Positions 17,823 to 30,660 of a stretch of DNA of 64,000 nucleotides are shown here, one piece after another (the first letter of the stretch is position 1; the number at the start of each line of letters is the position of its first letter). The DNA is from Chromobacterium violaceum ATCC 12472 (GTDB taxonomy: Bacteria > Pseudomonadota > Gammaproteobacteria > Burkholderiales > Chromobacteriaceae). The notes under the pieces were generated by a model that was not told the origin of the DNA, did not search any database, and worked only from the letters and a program-made list of their open reading frames with translations. Location: contig NC_005085.1 of the NCBI RefSeq assembly GCF_000007705.1, positions 1,621,752 to 1,685,751 of the forward strand. Reading direction: 5' to 3'. The position numbers were made by a program, and so were the translations under genes.

Positions 17823-18443
17823 AGCTTTGAACATGTAATTTGAAAAAAAAGGACTAAATCGGTGAAAAAATCCACTGCGATGCGCCTGCAGCCAATTTGC
17901 TGCCGGATATCCGGTCCGGGGCGCGGGGCCTGCCGGCGGGACTTCCTTACCGTGTGGTAGCGCATGGCGGCCGGTTTGGCCAGTCTGTCGTCGCGCCGTC
18001 ATCGACTGCCGGGCCGTTCGGTCTGGACCGCCAGATCAAGACCTTAGCTTCGTCGGCACCTGCGCTGGGCAGGCGGCGGTGCGAGCAGGGCGGAAATCAG
18101 ACAGTCGATGTGGCAACGAAATCGACGCTAGTATATCACTATAAATTAACGACTCCTAATGTTGCGGCGCACGAAAAGTGGCAAGTCTTTGATTTTAATT
18201 AACCGCCATGCAGATTGTTTGCCGCGGACGGGCGAAGGGGGCATATCCGCAGACAAGTCCGCGTCTGAACAGAATTGTCACAAAGAATTAACGCTTGCCC
18301 CGGGGGTGGGGCGAGGGCATAATTCCGCCCTCGTAAGACAGGGTTCCCCCTTGTTTTGATTGATTGTTTTTGATAGTCCCGCAAACTCGTCCCGAGCGAG
18401 ATTCGGCTGGTCTTATATCTTCTTCCACGGAGGTGTGGGAATA
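17823..18443. other. 620-bp gap: ackA upstream region and Rieske-gene promoter/leader
   Basis: No gene is convincing here. AT-rich patches near 18120-18200 (TATATCACTATAAAT) could hold the ackA promoter on the minus strand. A good plus-strand promoter lies at 18295-18323, leaving a leader of about 115 nt before ATG 18444. I see no riboswitch consensus in that leader. Confidence 0.5.
18295..18323 (+). promoter_or_regulatory. Sigma70-type promoter for the Rieske oxygenase gene
   Basis: TTGCCC (18295-18300), a 17-bp GC-rich spacer and CATAAT (18318-18323). The spacing is optimal, and the architecture resembles the rRNA promoter at 24845-24873. Confidence 0.7.
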
Positions 18444-19553
18444 ATGTCTGATCTGGCTTCTGCTCAACTGCTTCAAGCATCCGCAGCCCAGCTACCCGTC
18501 TATACCTATTTCGATCCCGCGTTCTATGCCAAGGAGCAGGCGCTGCTGTTCGCAGACGCCCCGCAGTATTACGGCCATGAGCTGATGGCGCCCAATGCCG
18601 GCGACTATCACACGCTGGAATGGATGGGGCATGGCAAGATGCTCAAGAATGTGGACGGCGAGATCAAGCTGATCTCCAACGTCTGCCGCCACCGCCAGGC
18701 CATCATCTATAAAGGGCGCGGCAACGGCAACCATATCGTCTGCAACCTGCATGGCTGGACTTACGACGCCGGCGGCAAGCTGGTGGGCGCGCCGCACTTC
18801 CCCGAGACGCCGTGCCTGAACCTGGGCCAGACCGAGCTGACCCGCTGGAACGGCTTGCTGTTCGACGCGCGCCGCGACGTGGCGGCGGACTTGGCCACAT
18901 TGGGCGTGGCCAAGCACATGAGCTTCGATGGCTACGCCTTCCACTCGACGCACAGCGCCGACTACGACTTCAACTGGAAGACCTTCATCGAGGTGTACTC
19001 GGAGGACTACCACGTCGATCCCTTCCACCCCGGTCTCGGCAATTTCGTCGATTGCGGCGACCTGAAATGGGAGTGGGGCGACAGCTACCACGTGCAGACG
19101 GTGGGCGTGAAGAACCGCCTGGCGCGCGCCGGCTCCAAGGTGTACGGCAAGTGGCACGAGGAAGTGCGCCGCCGCTACGCCGAACAGCAGCCGGAATTCG
19201 GCGCCATCTGGCTGACCTACTACCCCAACATCATGGTGGAGTGGTATCCCCACGTGCTGGTGGTCAGCGTGGTGATTCCGCGCGGCCCGGAAAAGTGCAC
19301 CGTGATCACCGAGTTCTACTATCCGGAAGACGTGGTGTGGTTCGAGCCGGAATTCATCGAGGCGGAGCAGGCCGCCTACTTCGAAACCGCGAAGGAAGAC
19401 GACGAGATCTGCATCCGCATGCATGAGGGCCGCAAGGCGCTGTGGATGGCCGGCGTCAGCGAGGTGGGGCCGTACCAGTCCCCGACCGAGGAAGGCATGC
19501 AGCACTTCCACGAGTACTATCGGCGTCTGATGGGATCGGCATTGGCTGGCTGA
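18444..19553 (+). CDS. Aromatic ring-hydroxylating dioxygenase alpha-subunit-like protein
   Basis: 369 residues. The N-terminal Rieske [2Fe-2S] domain has CRH (81-83) and CNLH (100-103); the C-terminal catalytic SRPBCC domain has the mononuclear iron segment NWKTFIEVYSEDYHVDPFH with His190 and His195. Members oxygenate aromatics, quaternary amines or similar substrates using electrons from a separate reductase. ATG 18444 has GGAGG 10 nt upstream. No ferredoxin, reductase or beta subunit adjoins it, so the redox partner must be elsewhere. It is monocistronic between its own promoter and the terminator at 19581. The substrate is unknown. Confidence 0.9.
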   Translation: MSDLASAQLLQASAAQLPVYTYFDPAFYAKEQALLFADAPQYYGHELMAPNAGDYHTLEWMGHGKMLKNVDGEIKLISNVCRHRQAIIYKGRGNGNHIVCNLHGWTYDAGGKLVGAPHFPETPCLNLGQTELTRWNGLLFDARRDVAADLATLGVAKHMSFDGYAFHSTHSADYDFNWKTFIEVYSEDYHVDPFHPGLGNFVDCGDLKWEWGDSYHVQTVGVKNRLARAGSKVYGKWHEEVRRRYAEQQPEFGAIWLTYYPNIMVEWYPHVLVVSVVIPRGPEKCTVITEFYYPEDVVWFEPEFIEAEQAAYFETAKEDDEICIRMHEGRKALWMAGVSEVGPYQSPTEEGMQHFHEYYRRLMGSALAG

Positions 19554-19580
19554 AGAGGCAAGTTAAATGCCATAATGCAG

Positions 19581-19607
19581 AGGCGCGGGCATTCCGCGCC
19601 TTTTTTT
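19581..19607 (+). terminator. Rho-independent terminator after Rieske gene
   Basis: AGGCGCGG (19581-19588) pairs with CCGCGCCT (19594-19601) around GCATT, followed by six T's. An extended -10-like TGC-CATAAT at 19568-19576 lies just upstream and could serve the next gene, but then transcription would meet this hairpin at once. Confidence 0.85.
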
Positions 19608-19629
19608 ATCCTTATCTTCGGCCGAGATC

Positions 19630-20154
19630 ATGTCCGCTATTTTCCGCATGCTGGTATTGGGCGCGCTGCTGGCCAGTCCGCTGGCGCTGGCGGCCAATTA
19701 CACCGATCCGGTGAGCAAGGTGCGTTTTACTTTGCCGCCAGGCTGGAAGGTGCGCGCCAGCGTCGTCGACCGCGTGCGGGTGTTGAAGGTGATCCCGCCC
19801 AAGGCGGATCAGCGCGAGCGCGCGGCGATTTCGGTGCAGATCGGGCTGCGCAAGCCGGGGCGAAGCGATACGCTGCCGAAATTGGCGGCGACGTTCCGCC
19901 AAGAGGACGGCGATCGCGAGGCGGCCAACTTCGTCCGCGTCAACCAGAAAGCCGGCCGGCTGGTCACCGAGTACCGCGACGGCCGCTTCGTGTCGAATCG
20001 GCTGTGGATCGTGCGCCATAATCTGCACGTGATCCAGTTGCTGGACAAGAACCGGCTGCTGGAGGCGCGCTGCACCGCCAACGCGTCCGAATTCAAGACC
20101 TACCGCCGCCAGATGGAAGCCATCTGCCTGTCCGCGCAATGGTCCCGGCGCTGA
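19630..20154 (+). CDS. Hypothetical exported protein
   Basis: 174 residues. A signal peptide (MSAIFRMLVLGALLASPLALA, cleaved near residue 21) is followed by a mixed alpha/beta domain starting NYTDPVSKVRFTLPPGW, a pattern seen in periplasmic PsbP/DcrB-like proteins that begin with a predicted strand and PPGW. Two Cys residues near the C-terminus (ARCTAN, EAICLS) could form a disulfide. Its stop overlaps the next gene's start by 16 nt, so the two may be coupled. I do not recognise a specific function. Confidence 0.7.
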   Translation: MSAIFRMLVLGALLASPLALAANYTDPVSKVRFTLPPGWKVRASVVDRVRVLKVIPPKADQRERAAISVQIGLRKPGRSDTLPKLAATFRQEDGDREAANFVRVNQKAGRLVTEYRDGRFVSNRLWIVRHNLHVIQLLDKNRLLEARCTANASEFKTYRRQMEAICLSAQWSRR

Positions 20155-20990
20155 GCCGGCTCGGCGCCGGCTGGATGATACTGGCCGCGGCCAGCTTCGC
20201 GCTGATGAGCGCCTGCGCCAAGCTGGGCGCGGCAGATTTCAACTCGGTGGAGCTGCTGTTCTGGCGCACCAGCATCGGCGCGGTTTTGCTGGGCTTGCCG
20301 ATGATGCTGCGCGGCCATTCGCCGGCCACGCCGCATTGGCGCGCTCACATCCATCGCGGCTTTGTCGGCTACGCGTCGATGGCCGCGCTGTTTTACGCGC
20401 TGACCCGCTTGTCTCTGCCGACCGCGGTGACGCTTAATTACACTTCCTCGCTGTTTTTCTCGGCGCTGTGCATCGTCAAGCTGAAGGACAGGCCGCGGCC
20501 GCGCGTTTGGCTGGCGCTGTCGCTGGGTTTCTTCGGCGTGGTCTTGCTGCTAAGGCCCACTTTCACGCCGCAGCAGTGGCTGCCGGGCCTGATCGGGCTG
20601 GTTTCCGGAATCAGCGCCGGTTTCGCGGTGTTCCAGGTGCGGGAGCTGGGGCAGATGGGCGAGCAGCCCTGGCGGGTTGTATTCTGGTTTTTTTGCCTGT
20701 CCAGCGTGATCGGTTTGGTCTGGCTGCTGCTGGGGCCGGGCTTTTCCGCCGTCACGCCGGCCAATGTCTGGCCGCTGCTGGGCGTGGGCGTGTTCGGCAT
20801 GCTGGGGCAGTTGGCGATGACGCGCGCCTACAAGGAGGGGCGACGGTATCTGGTGGCCAGTTTCGCCTACCTGACCGTGGTGTTCTCCGCGCTGCTGGGC
20901 GTGGCGTTATGGGATGATGTTTTAAGCGTCGCCAGCTTGCTGGCGATGGGGTTGATCGTGTCTGCCGGCATGCTGGCGGCGCGGGCTTGA
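20139..20990 (+). CDS. EamA/DMT-family transporter (first of tandem pair)
   Basis: 283 residues with ten predicted membrane helices in two EamA repeats (about 10-140 and 150-282), the drug/metabolite transporter fold, which exports amino acids, nucleotide-type or other small molecules across the inner membrane. Conserved pieces are the FWRTSIGA segment of helix 2 and MTRAYKEGRRYLVASFAYLTVVFSALLG near the C-terminus. It overlaps the preceding exported-protein gene by 16 nt. The next gene is a close paralogue, so the pair arose by tandem duplication or acts as two related exporters. The substrate is unknown. Confidence 0.88.
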   Translation: MVPALSRLGAGWMILAAASFALMSACAKLGAADFNSVELLFWRTSIGAVLLGLPMMLRGHSPATPHWRAHIHRGFVGYASMAALFYALTRLSLPTAVTLNYTSSLFFSALCIVKLKDRPRPRVWLALSLGFFGVVLLLRPTFTPQQWLPGLIGLVSGISAGFAVFQVRELGQMGEQPWRVVFWFFCLSSVIGLVWLLLGPGFSAVTPANVWPLLGVGVFGMLGQLAMTRAYKEGRRYLVASFAYLTVVFSALLGVALWDDVLSVASLLAMGLIVSAGMLAARA

Positions 20991-21011
20991 TATTCAGGAA
21001 AAGGCGGTTTG

Positions 21012-21860
21012 ATGCGGTACAGGCAGTGGCGGCTCGGTTCGGGCTGGATGGTGGTGGCGGCGGTGCTGTTCGCCTTGATGGGCTTGTTCGTCAAGCTGGG
21101 CGCCAAGCATTTCTCGTCGACGGAGCTGGTGTTCTGGCGCACCCTGATCGGGGTGCTGACGCTGGGCGGCGCCGCGCTGTGGCGGCGGGAGCGCTTCGCC
21201 ACTCCGCTGCTGCGCTATCACCTGCAGCGCGGCGTGATCGGCTACAGCTCGCTGCTGATGTCGTTCTACGCCATCGCCCACCTGCCCCTGGCGACGGCGT
21301 CCACGCTGACGTATACCTCGCCGATGTTCCTGGCTTTGCTCTCGGTTGTCTTGTTGCGCGAGCGCTTGCCGGCTCAGGCGCTGGCCGGGCTTGCGCTGGG
21401 TTTCGCCGGCGTGGTGCTGCTGCTGAAGCCGACGCTGTCCGGCGATGTCTGGTTCGCAGGCCTGCTGGGCCTGGCGTCCGGCTTCCTGGCCGGCTGGTCT
21501 TATCTGCATGTGCGGGAACTGGGCCGGCAGGGCGAGGCGGAATGGCGGGTGGTGTTCTATTTCGCGCTGATTTCCACCGTCGGCGGCCTGCTGCTGATGA
21601 GCCTGGAGCGCTGGCATCCGGTGACGCTGGACAATGTCGGCCTGCTGCTGGGCGTCGGCGCCACCGCCACGCTGGCGCAGCTGGCGATGACCCGCGCCTA
21701 CAAGGTGGGGCGCAAGCTGACCGCGGCCAACCTGTCTTACCTGACCGTGGTGTTTTCCTGCCTGCTGGGCGCGCTGGTGTGGGGCGACGCGCTGACGGCG
21801 GATTCGCTGCTGGCGATGGGCTTGATCATTGTCAGCGGCATGCTGGCGGGCCGGCGCTAG
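21012..21860 (+). CDS. EamA/DMT-family transporter (second of tandem pair)
   Basis: 282 residues, ten predicted helices in two EamA domains. It clearly aligns with the preceding gene: LGSGWMVVAAVLFALM against LGAGWMILAAASFALM, VFWRTLIG against LFWRTSIG, and LAMTRAYKVG in the same place. ATG 21012 has AGGAAAAGG upstream; a TTG at 21009 directly before it is also in frame. It starts 21 nt after the first transporter and is probably in the same transcript. The divergence between the copies suggests related but not identical substrates. Confidence 0.88.
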   Translation: MRYRQWRLGSGWMVVAAVLFALMGLFVKLGAKHFSSTELVFWRTLIGVLTLGGAALWRRERFATPLLRYHLQRGVIGYSSLLMSFYAIAHLPLATASTLTYTSPMFLALLSVVLLRERLPAQALAGLALGFAGVVLLLKPTLSGDVWFAGLLGLASGFLAGWSYLHVRELGRQGEAEWRVVFYFALISTVGGLLLMSLERWHPVTLDNVGLLLGVGATATLAQLAMTRAYKVGRKLTAANLSYLTVVFSCLLGALVWGDALTADSLLAMGLIIVSGMLAGRR

Positions 21861-21908
21861 AATAATAAGGACAGCGGTAAACAATCCAAACAAAGAAGGG
21901 AGAAGCTG

Positions 21909-22265
21909 ATGATTTCCATCCGCGAGCAGGATTACGGCCTGGATGTGGCTTTGTTCAACGAGTTCACGCTGGCCGACTTCCAGCTGCTGGAGCAGGCGCT
22001 GCTCAAGCGCCTGGACGAGCGCGACAAGCCGGACATGCTGCTGGACCTGACCGAGCTGAAGGACTTCACGCTGGACATGGCGATGGAGGAGGTCAAGTTC
22101 ATGCGCGCGCATGAGGAGAAGCTGGGCCGCGTGGCCATCGTCGTCGGCGACGTATGGATACGCCTGGCCACCCACATCGCGGGCTTGCTGTCCCACACCC
22201 ATGTCCAGTATTTCGACATGATAGAAGAAGCCCAGGCCTGGCTGGCACGCCCCGTCGCGGCTTGA
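21909..22265 (+). CDS. SpoIIAA/STAS-like small protein
   Basis: 118 residues with the alternating strand-helix pattern of SpoIIAA-like (STAS-type) proteins: LLDLTELKDFTLDMAMEE in the middle, then a helix and the strand VAIVVGD. Short soluble members occur as lipid- or partner-binding regulators, usually of unknown role. A GGGAGAAG ribosome site precedes ATG 21909. It sits between the transporter pair and tex with its own spacing, and shows no obvious operon partner. The family call is from fold pattern, so it is moderately sure. Confidence 0.72.
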   Translation: MISIREQDYGLDVALFNEFTLADFQLLEQALLKRLDERDKPDMLLDLTELKDFTLDMAMEEVKFMRAHEEKLGRVAIVVGDVWIRLATHIAGLLSHTHVQYFDMIEEAQAWLARPVAA

Positions 22266-22324
22266 TTTTGCGGCGGATGGCGGTACAGTAGCGTTTTTTG
22301 TTCGACGCGAAAGAATAAAAACCG

Positions 22325-24637
22325 ATGCTGAAAAGCCTTTCCAGCCGCCTGGCGGCTGAGCTTGCCGTCCGCGAATCCCAGGTGGCGGCCACCATCGAAC
22401 TGATCGACGGCGGCGCCACCGTTCCCTTCATCGCCCGTTACCGCAAGGAAGTCACCGGCGGCCTGGACGACACCCAGTTGCGCACGCTGGCAGAGCGCCT
22501 GGTCTATCTGCGCGAGATGGATGATCGCCGCGACAGCATCCTCAAGAGCATCGCCGAGCAAGGCAAGCTCACCCCCGAACTGGAAGCGGCTCTCTACGCC
22601 AGCGACAACAAGACCACGCTGGAAGATCTTTACCTCCCTTACAAACCCAAGCGCCGCACCAAGGCGCAGATCGCCCGCGAAGCCGGCCTGGAGCCGCTGG
22701 CCGACAGCCTGCTGGCCGATCCGTCGCAAGACCCGAACGTGCTGGCCGAAACCTATATCAATGCCGAAGCCGGCGTCGCCGACGCCAAGGCGGCGCTGGA
22801 CGGCGCGCGCGCCATCCTGATCGAGCGCTTCGCGGAAGACGCCGAACTGTTGGGCCAACTGCGCGAAAAGCTTTGGAACGAGGGCGAACTGGCCGCCGCC
22901 GTGGTGGCCGGCAAGGAAAACGAGGGCGCCAAGTTCTCCGACTACTTCGATCATCGCGAGCACATCAAGGCGATTCCCTCGCACCGCGCGCTGGCGCTCT
23001 TGCGAGGCCGCAACGAGGGCGTGCTGAGCGTTGCGTTGAAATACCAGCCGGATGAAACGCCGATCACCGAGCGCTCAGCCTATGAAATGCTGATCGCCGC
23101 CCGCTTCGGCATCAAGGATGCCGGCCGCGCCGCCGACAAGTGGCTGCTGGACGGCGTGCGCCTGTGCTGGCGCGCCAAGATATTCCTGTCGCTGGAGCTC
23201 GAGCTGGTGTCGCGGCTGAAAGATGCCGCCGACGGCGAGGCAATCAAGGTGTTCGCCGCCAATCTGCACGACTTGCTGCTGGCCGCCCCGGCCGGCCGCC
23301 GCGCCACCCTGGGCCTGGACCCGGGCCTGCGCACCGGCTGCAAGGTGGCAGTGGTCGACGATACCGGCAAGGTGTTGGACACCGCCACCATCTATCCGCA
23401 CGAGCCGCGCCGCGAATGGGACAAGTCCATCGCCATCCTCGGCGCGCTGTGCGCGCGCCACAAGGTTGACCTGATCGCCATCGGCAACGGCACCGCCAGC
23501 CGCGAGACCGACAAGCTGGCGCAGGACCTGATCAAGGCCTTCCCGCAACTCTCCATGACCAAGATCGTGGTGTCCGAAGCCGGCGCTTCGGTGTATTCGG
23601 CATCCGAGCTGGCGGCCAAGGAATTCCCGGATATGGACGTGAGCCTGCGCGGCGCGGTGTCGATCGCCCGCCGCCTGCAGGACCCGCTGGCCGAACTGGT
23701 GAAGATCGACCCCAAGTCCATCGGCGTCGGCCAATACCAGCACGACGTCAACCAGAGCCAGCTGGCGCGCGCGCTGGATGGCGTGGTGGAGGACTGCGTG
23801 AACGCGGTGGGCGTCGACGTCAACACCGCCTCGGTGCCGCTGCTGACCCGCATCTCCGGCCTCAACGCGACGCTGGCGTCCAATATCGTGTCCTACCGCG
23901 ACCAGAACGGCGCGTTCCGCACTCGCAAGGAGCTGCTGAAAGTGCCGCGTCTGGGCGACAAGACCTTTGAGCAGGCGGCCGGCTTCCTGCGCATCGCCGG
24001 CGGCGACAATCCGCTGGACGCGTCGTCGGTGCACCCGGAAGCCTATCCGGTGGTGGAAAAGATCGTGGCCAAGGCCGGCCGCGACGTGAAATCGCTGATT
24101 GGGGACTCCGCATTCCTGAAATCGGTGCGCGCCGCCGACTACACCGACGAGCGCTTCGGCCTGCCGACGGTGATGGACATCCTGAAAGAACTGGACAAGC
24201 CGGGCCGTGATCCGCGTCCGGAGTTCAAGACCGCCACCTTCCAGGACGGTGTCGAGGACATCAAGCACCTGCAGCCGGGCATGGTGCTGGAAGGCGTGGT
24301 CACCAATGTGGCCAACTTCGGCGCCTTCGTCGACATCGGCGTGCACCAGGACGGCCTGGTCCACATTTCGGCGCTGTCCAACAAGTTCATCGATGATCCG
24401 CGCAAGGTGGTCAAGGCCGGCGACGTGGTCAAGGTCAAAGTGCTGGAAGTGGACGTGGCGCGCAAGCGCATCGCGCTGACCATGCGGCTGGACGACGAGG
24501 TCGGTTCCGGCAACAGTCGCGGCGGCCGCGGCGACAGCCGCTCCGACAACCGCCCGCGGCAGCCGCGCGGCCAGTCTGCCGCGCCGCAGGGCGATACGGC
24601 GATGGCCGCAGCCTTCGCCAAGCTGCGCAAGGGATGA
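22325..24637 (+). CDS. tex: Tex family transcription accessory protein (YhgF)
   Basis: 770 residues, matching the usual 770-780. Order: N-terminal helical HTH-like region, YqgF/RuvC-like nuclease fold (the [19 protein letters not shown] strand near residue 335), helix-hairpin-helix motifs (about 500-560, [13 protein letters not shown]), and a C-terminal S1 RNA-binding domain (about 648-720, [16 protein letters not shown]). An Arg/Gly/Ser-rich tail follows. Tex binds nucleic acid and RNA polymerase-related factors. It ends 24 nt before a strong terminator, and the rRNA operon promoter follows. Confidence 0.96.
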   Translation: MLKSLSSRLAAELAVRESQVAATIELIDGGATVPFIARYRKEVTGGLDDTQLRTLAERLVYLREMDDRRDSILKSIAEQGKLTPELEAALYASDNKTTLEDLYLPYKPKRRTKAQIAREAGLEPLADSLLADPSQDPNVLAETYINAEAGVADAKAALDGARAILIERFAEDAELLGQLREKLWNEGELAAAVVAGKENEGAKFSDYFDHREHIKAIPSHRALALLRGRNEGVLSVALKYQPDETPITERSAYEMLIAARFGIKDAGRAADKWLLDGVRLCWRAKIFLSLELELVSRLKDAADGEAIKVFAANLHDLLLAAPAGRRATLGLDPGLRTGCKVAVVDDTGKVLDTATIYPHEPRREWDKSIAILGALCARHKVDLIAIGNGTASRETDKLAQDLIKAFPQLSMTKIVVSEAGASVYSASELAAKEFPDMDVSLRGAVSIARRLQDPLAELVKIDPKSIGVGQYQHDVNQSQLARALDGVVEDCVNAVGVDVNTASVPLLTRISGLNATLASNIVSYRDQNGAFRTRKELLKVPRLGDKTFEQAAGFLRIAGGDNPLDASSVHPEAYPVVEKIVAKAGRDVKSLIGDSAFLKSVRAADYTDERFGLPTVMDILKELDKPGRDPRPEFKTATFQDGVEDIKHLQPGMVLEGVVTNVANFGAFVDIGVHQDGLVHISALSNKFIDDPRKVVKAGDVVKVKVLEVDVARKRIALTMRLDDEVGSGNSRGGRGDSRSDNRPRQPRGQSAAPQGDTAMAAAFAKLRKG

Positions 24638-24661
24638 TGTGACTGTATAGAGGTGTCTGGA

Positions 24662-24694
24662 ACAGGCCGGCGGCGACGCCGGCCTGTTTGTTTT
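24662..24694 (+). terminator. Rho-independent terminator of tex
   Basis: An 11-bp perfect stem, ACAGGCCGGCG (24662-24672) with CGCCGGCCTGT (24677-24687), a GCGA loop, then TTGTTTT. Confidence 0.92.
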
Positions 24695-24844
24695 CTGCCG
24701 TTGGCGCGGGGGTGAGGCGGGCAGGTTGCGCTTTGCGGAGCCGCCTTGCAAATACCCCTTCCTCATATCCTGTGGCGAATCAGTGGCTTGGCTTGGGTTT
24801 GGCAGTCCGGGGCGGATTTTTCCTGATTTTTCTCGCAAAAGGTG

Positions 24845-24873
24845 TTGACGGGTCCGGGGGCGGGGCGTATAGT
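24845..24873 (+). promoter_or_regulatory. rRNA operon promoter
   Basis: TTGACG (24845-24850), a 17-bp spacer and TATAGT (24868-24873), with a GC-rich discriminator just downstream. This is the standard layout for a stringently controlled rrn promoter. 24695-24844 holds no gene. Confidence 0.9.
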
Positions 24874-24950
24874 TCGCCTCCTCAGCTGACGCAGCGAACG
24901 AAACAGCGGAAACGAAACGGTTCCGGTGATGACGACGCAGCGACCGGCAC

Positions 24951-24962
24951 TGCTCTTTAACA
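24951..24962 (+). promoter_or_regulatory. rrn boxA antitermination element (16S leader)
   Basis: TGCTCTTTAACA matches the boxA consensus bound by NusB/NusE to make the rRNA transcript resistant to Rho. Confidence 0.9.
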
Positions 24963-24967
24963 GAACG

Positions 24968-24994
24968 AATAACCGATAGGTGTAAGTGCTTGGC
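24968..24994 (+). other. 5' arm of 16S precursor processing stem
   Basis: The segment from AATAACCGATAGG through CTTGGC is complementary, with few mismatches, to 26629-26656 beyond the 16S 3' end. Together they form the long helix cut by RNase III. Confidence 0.85.
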
Positions 24995-25076
24995 GAAAGC
25001 CGAATACTTGCACTGCAAGAGATAGGAAATACCAGTTATTTCTTTGAACTTGCGTGCCAGAAATTGCTAAGAGATT

Positions 25077-26615
<1,539 letters not shown>

Positions 26616-26628
26616 GAGACTGGCGATT

Positions 26629-26656
26629 GCCAAGTACTTACAGCCTATCGGTTATT
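26629..26656 (+). other. 3' arm of 16S precursor processing stem
   Basis: GCCAAGTACTTACAGCCTA and the following bases pair with 24968-24994 upstream of 16S, giving the RNase III processing helix. Confidence 0.85.
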
Positions 26657-26669
26657 CAAGTTAAGGGCA

Positions 26670-26771
26670 TTTTCGATGAAAATCTGCGCAGCTCTGCGTT
26701 GAAAGCCTCCTCGTGTACTCGATGTACACGTCGTCAGCTTTCGCCTGGATCTGCTTGATTTTGATCGAAAA
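26670..26771. repeat. Long imperfect palindrome in 16S-tRNA-Ile spacer
   Basis: Outer arms are TTTTCGAT (26670-26677) and ATCGAAAA (26764-26771), with central arms CGTGTAC (26712-26718) and GTACACG (26724-26730). The element is about 102 nt and would fold into one long interrupted hairpin. It resembles, in the opposite orientation, the palindrome at 26875-26955 (shared CTGCGTTG and GCCT..TGA blocks), so it may belong to a dispersed intergenic repeat family. Confidence 0.65.
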
Positions 26772-26794
26772 GGATGTGGTATCAAACGACTACT

Positions 26795-26871
26795 GGGTTT
26801 GTAGCTCAGCTGGTTAGAGCACTGTGTTGATAACGCAGGGGTCGTAGGTTCGAGTCCTACCAGACCCACCA
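26795..26871 (+). tRNA. tRNA-Ile (GAU)
   Basis: 77 nt including encoded CCA. The acceptor arm GGGTTTG pairs with CAGACCC, the anticodon loop TTGATAA carries GAT, and the T-loop TTCGAGTC is intact. This is the usual spacer tRNA of proteobacterial rrn operons. Confidence 0.97.
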
Positions 26872-26874
26872 GTA

Positions 26875-26955
26875 TTTTTTGGGTCAGGCAAGGCGCGAAG
26901 AAGCGAAGTGTGCTCATGCACATGAGCGACTGAGCAACGCAGCATCACCCAAAAA
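26875..26955. repeat. Long imperfect palindrome between the two tRNAs
   Basis: TTTTTTGGGT (26875-26884) pairs with ACCCAAAAA (26947-26955), and the centre GCTCATG (26912-26918) pairs with CATGAGC (26921-26927). The 81-nt element fills nearly all of the spacer between tRNA-Ile and tRNA-Ala, and could serve as a processing hairpin or be a dispersed repeat copy. Confidence 0.65.
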
Positions 26956-26957
26956 GA

Positions 26958-27033
26958 GGGGGATTAGCTCAGTTGGGAGAGCACCTGCTTTGCAAGCAGG
27001 GGGTCGTCGGTTCGATCCCGTCATCCTCCACCA
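26958..27033 (+). tRNA. tRNA-Ala (UGC)
   Basis: 76 nt including encoded CCA. The acceptor GGGGGAT pairs with ATCCTCC and includes the G3-U70 wobble that identifies alanine tRNAs; the anticodon loop TTTGCAA carries TGC. Confidence 0.97.
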
Positions 27034-27039
27034 TACGCC

Positions 27040-27077
27040 GCAAACAAAATCGAATTGAGAAGTTTGATTTTGTTTGC
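27040..27077 (+). other. Hairpin after tRNA-Ala
   Basis: A perfect 12-bp stem, GCAAACAAAATC (27040-27051) with GATTTTGTTTGC (27066-27077), and a 14-nt loop. It has no strong U-tract and sits inside the operon, so a processing signal is more likely than a terminator. Confidence 0.7.
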
Positions 27078-27091
27078 GTTGTAAAACGCCC

Positions 27092-27115
27092 GATCTTTAA
27101 CAAACTGAAGAAGCC
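27092..27115 (+). promoter_or_regulatory. Second boxA and 5' arm of 23S processing stem
   Basis: GATCTTTAACAA (27092-27103) is boxA-like. CAAACTGAAGAAGCC (27101-27115) pairs, with one mismatch, with GGCTTCTTGAGTTTG at 30274-30288 beyond the 23S 3' end. Confidence 0.8.
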
Positions 27116-27286
27116 GAATATATAAGACGGCGAGATGAAAGCGTAGAGTTAACTCTTTACGCGGACAAATCGTCATCTTGGGTATTTGATTGTATCTAAG
27201 GCTGCGTCGCCATATCAAAAGGGGCGGTGCAGTCGTCGCACAAACACGCTCCGTCGTTTTGGTGATTTAGGTTACTGAAATGATAG

Positions 27287-30175
<2,889 letters not shown>

Positions 30176-30201
30176 ATCATTTGAGTGGCTTGGAGAATCC
30201 A

Positions 30202-30241
30202 AGGCGCGAAGATAGCGTGTGTGCGACACGATCAGATACCG
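30202..30241. repeat. Short palindromic segment in 23S-5S spacer
   Basis: AAGGCGCGAAGA followed by CGTGT(GTGCG)ACACG. The first block is shared with the palindrome at 26875-26955 (AAGGCGCGAAG), which suggests a truncated copy of the same element. Confidence 0.4.
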
Positions 30242-30297
30242 AATATTCAGAATCAGAGAGGATCTCTGGTTCAGGCTTCTTGAGTTTGACCAGTTTA

Positions 30298-30415
30298 TGT
30301 CTGGTGGCCATAGCGAGGTGGTCCCACGCCTTCCCATCCCGAACAGGACCGTGAAACGCCTTAGCGCCGATGATAGTGTGGCATTCGCCATGTGAAAGTA
30401 GGACACCGCCAGACG
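30298..30415 (+). rRNA. rrf: 5S ribosomal RNA, copy 1
   Basis: 118 nt. Terminal helix TCTGGTGG pairs with CCGCCAGA; the loop and helix order matches bacterial 5S, with CCGAACAGGACCGTGAAACG in the middle. It is followed by a hairpin and a second 5S copy. Confidence 0.95.
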
Positions 30416-30426
30416 CCCCATTGAAA

Positions 30427-30452
30427 ATGCCGAGCCTAATGGCTCGGCATTT
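30427..30452 (+). terminator. Hairpin between the two 5S genes
   Basis: A perfect 10-bp stem, ATGCCGAGCC (30427-30436) with GGCTCGGCAT (30441-30450), a TAAT loop and only a short T-tract (TTCGCTT). It is a partial terminator or a processing hairpin, since a second 5S lies downstream. Confidence 0.6.
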
Positions 30453-30501
30453 CGCTTCCTAATAGTAGCGAAAACAGAATTACGCGACCGCGTTCATGTT
30501 T

Positions 30502-30619
30502 TTTCTGGCGACCATAGCGAGATGGCCCCACGCCTTCCCATTCCGAACAGGACCGTGAAACATCTTAGCGCCGATGATAGTGTGGCATTCGCCATGTGAA
30601 AGTAGGACATCGCCAGATC
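30502..30619 (+). rRNA. rrf: 5S ribosomal RNA, copy 2 (sequence variant)
   Basis: A second tandem 5S gene, offset by 204 nt from copy 1. Differences fall in paired positions and are compensated: TCTGGCGA pairs with TCGCCAGA in the terminal helix, and GAGATG with CATCTT in helix II, against GGTGG/CCGCC and GAGGTG/CGCCTT in copy 1. Structure is kept, so the gene is probably functional rather than a remnant. Confidence 0.92.
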
Positions 30620-30629
30620 TCCCTATTGC

Positions 30630-30660
30630 AAAGCCCCAGGTCTAAGCCTGGGGCTTTTTG
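30630..30660 (+). terminator. Terminator of the rRNA operon
   Basis: An 11-bp perfect stem, AAAGCCCCAGG (30630-30640) with CCTGGGGCTTT (30647-30657), a TCTAAG loop, then TT and a short T-run. Confidence 0.9.

Noticed and set aside
14510-17843. Two long plus-strand frames opposite pta and ackA
   Set aside because: Both strands cannot code; the minus strand gives full-length, motif-complete Pta and AckA.
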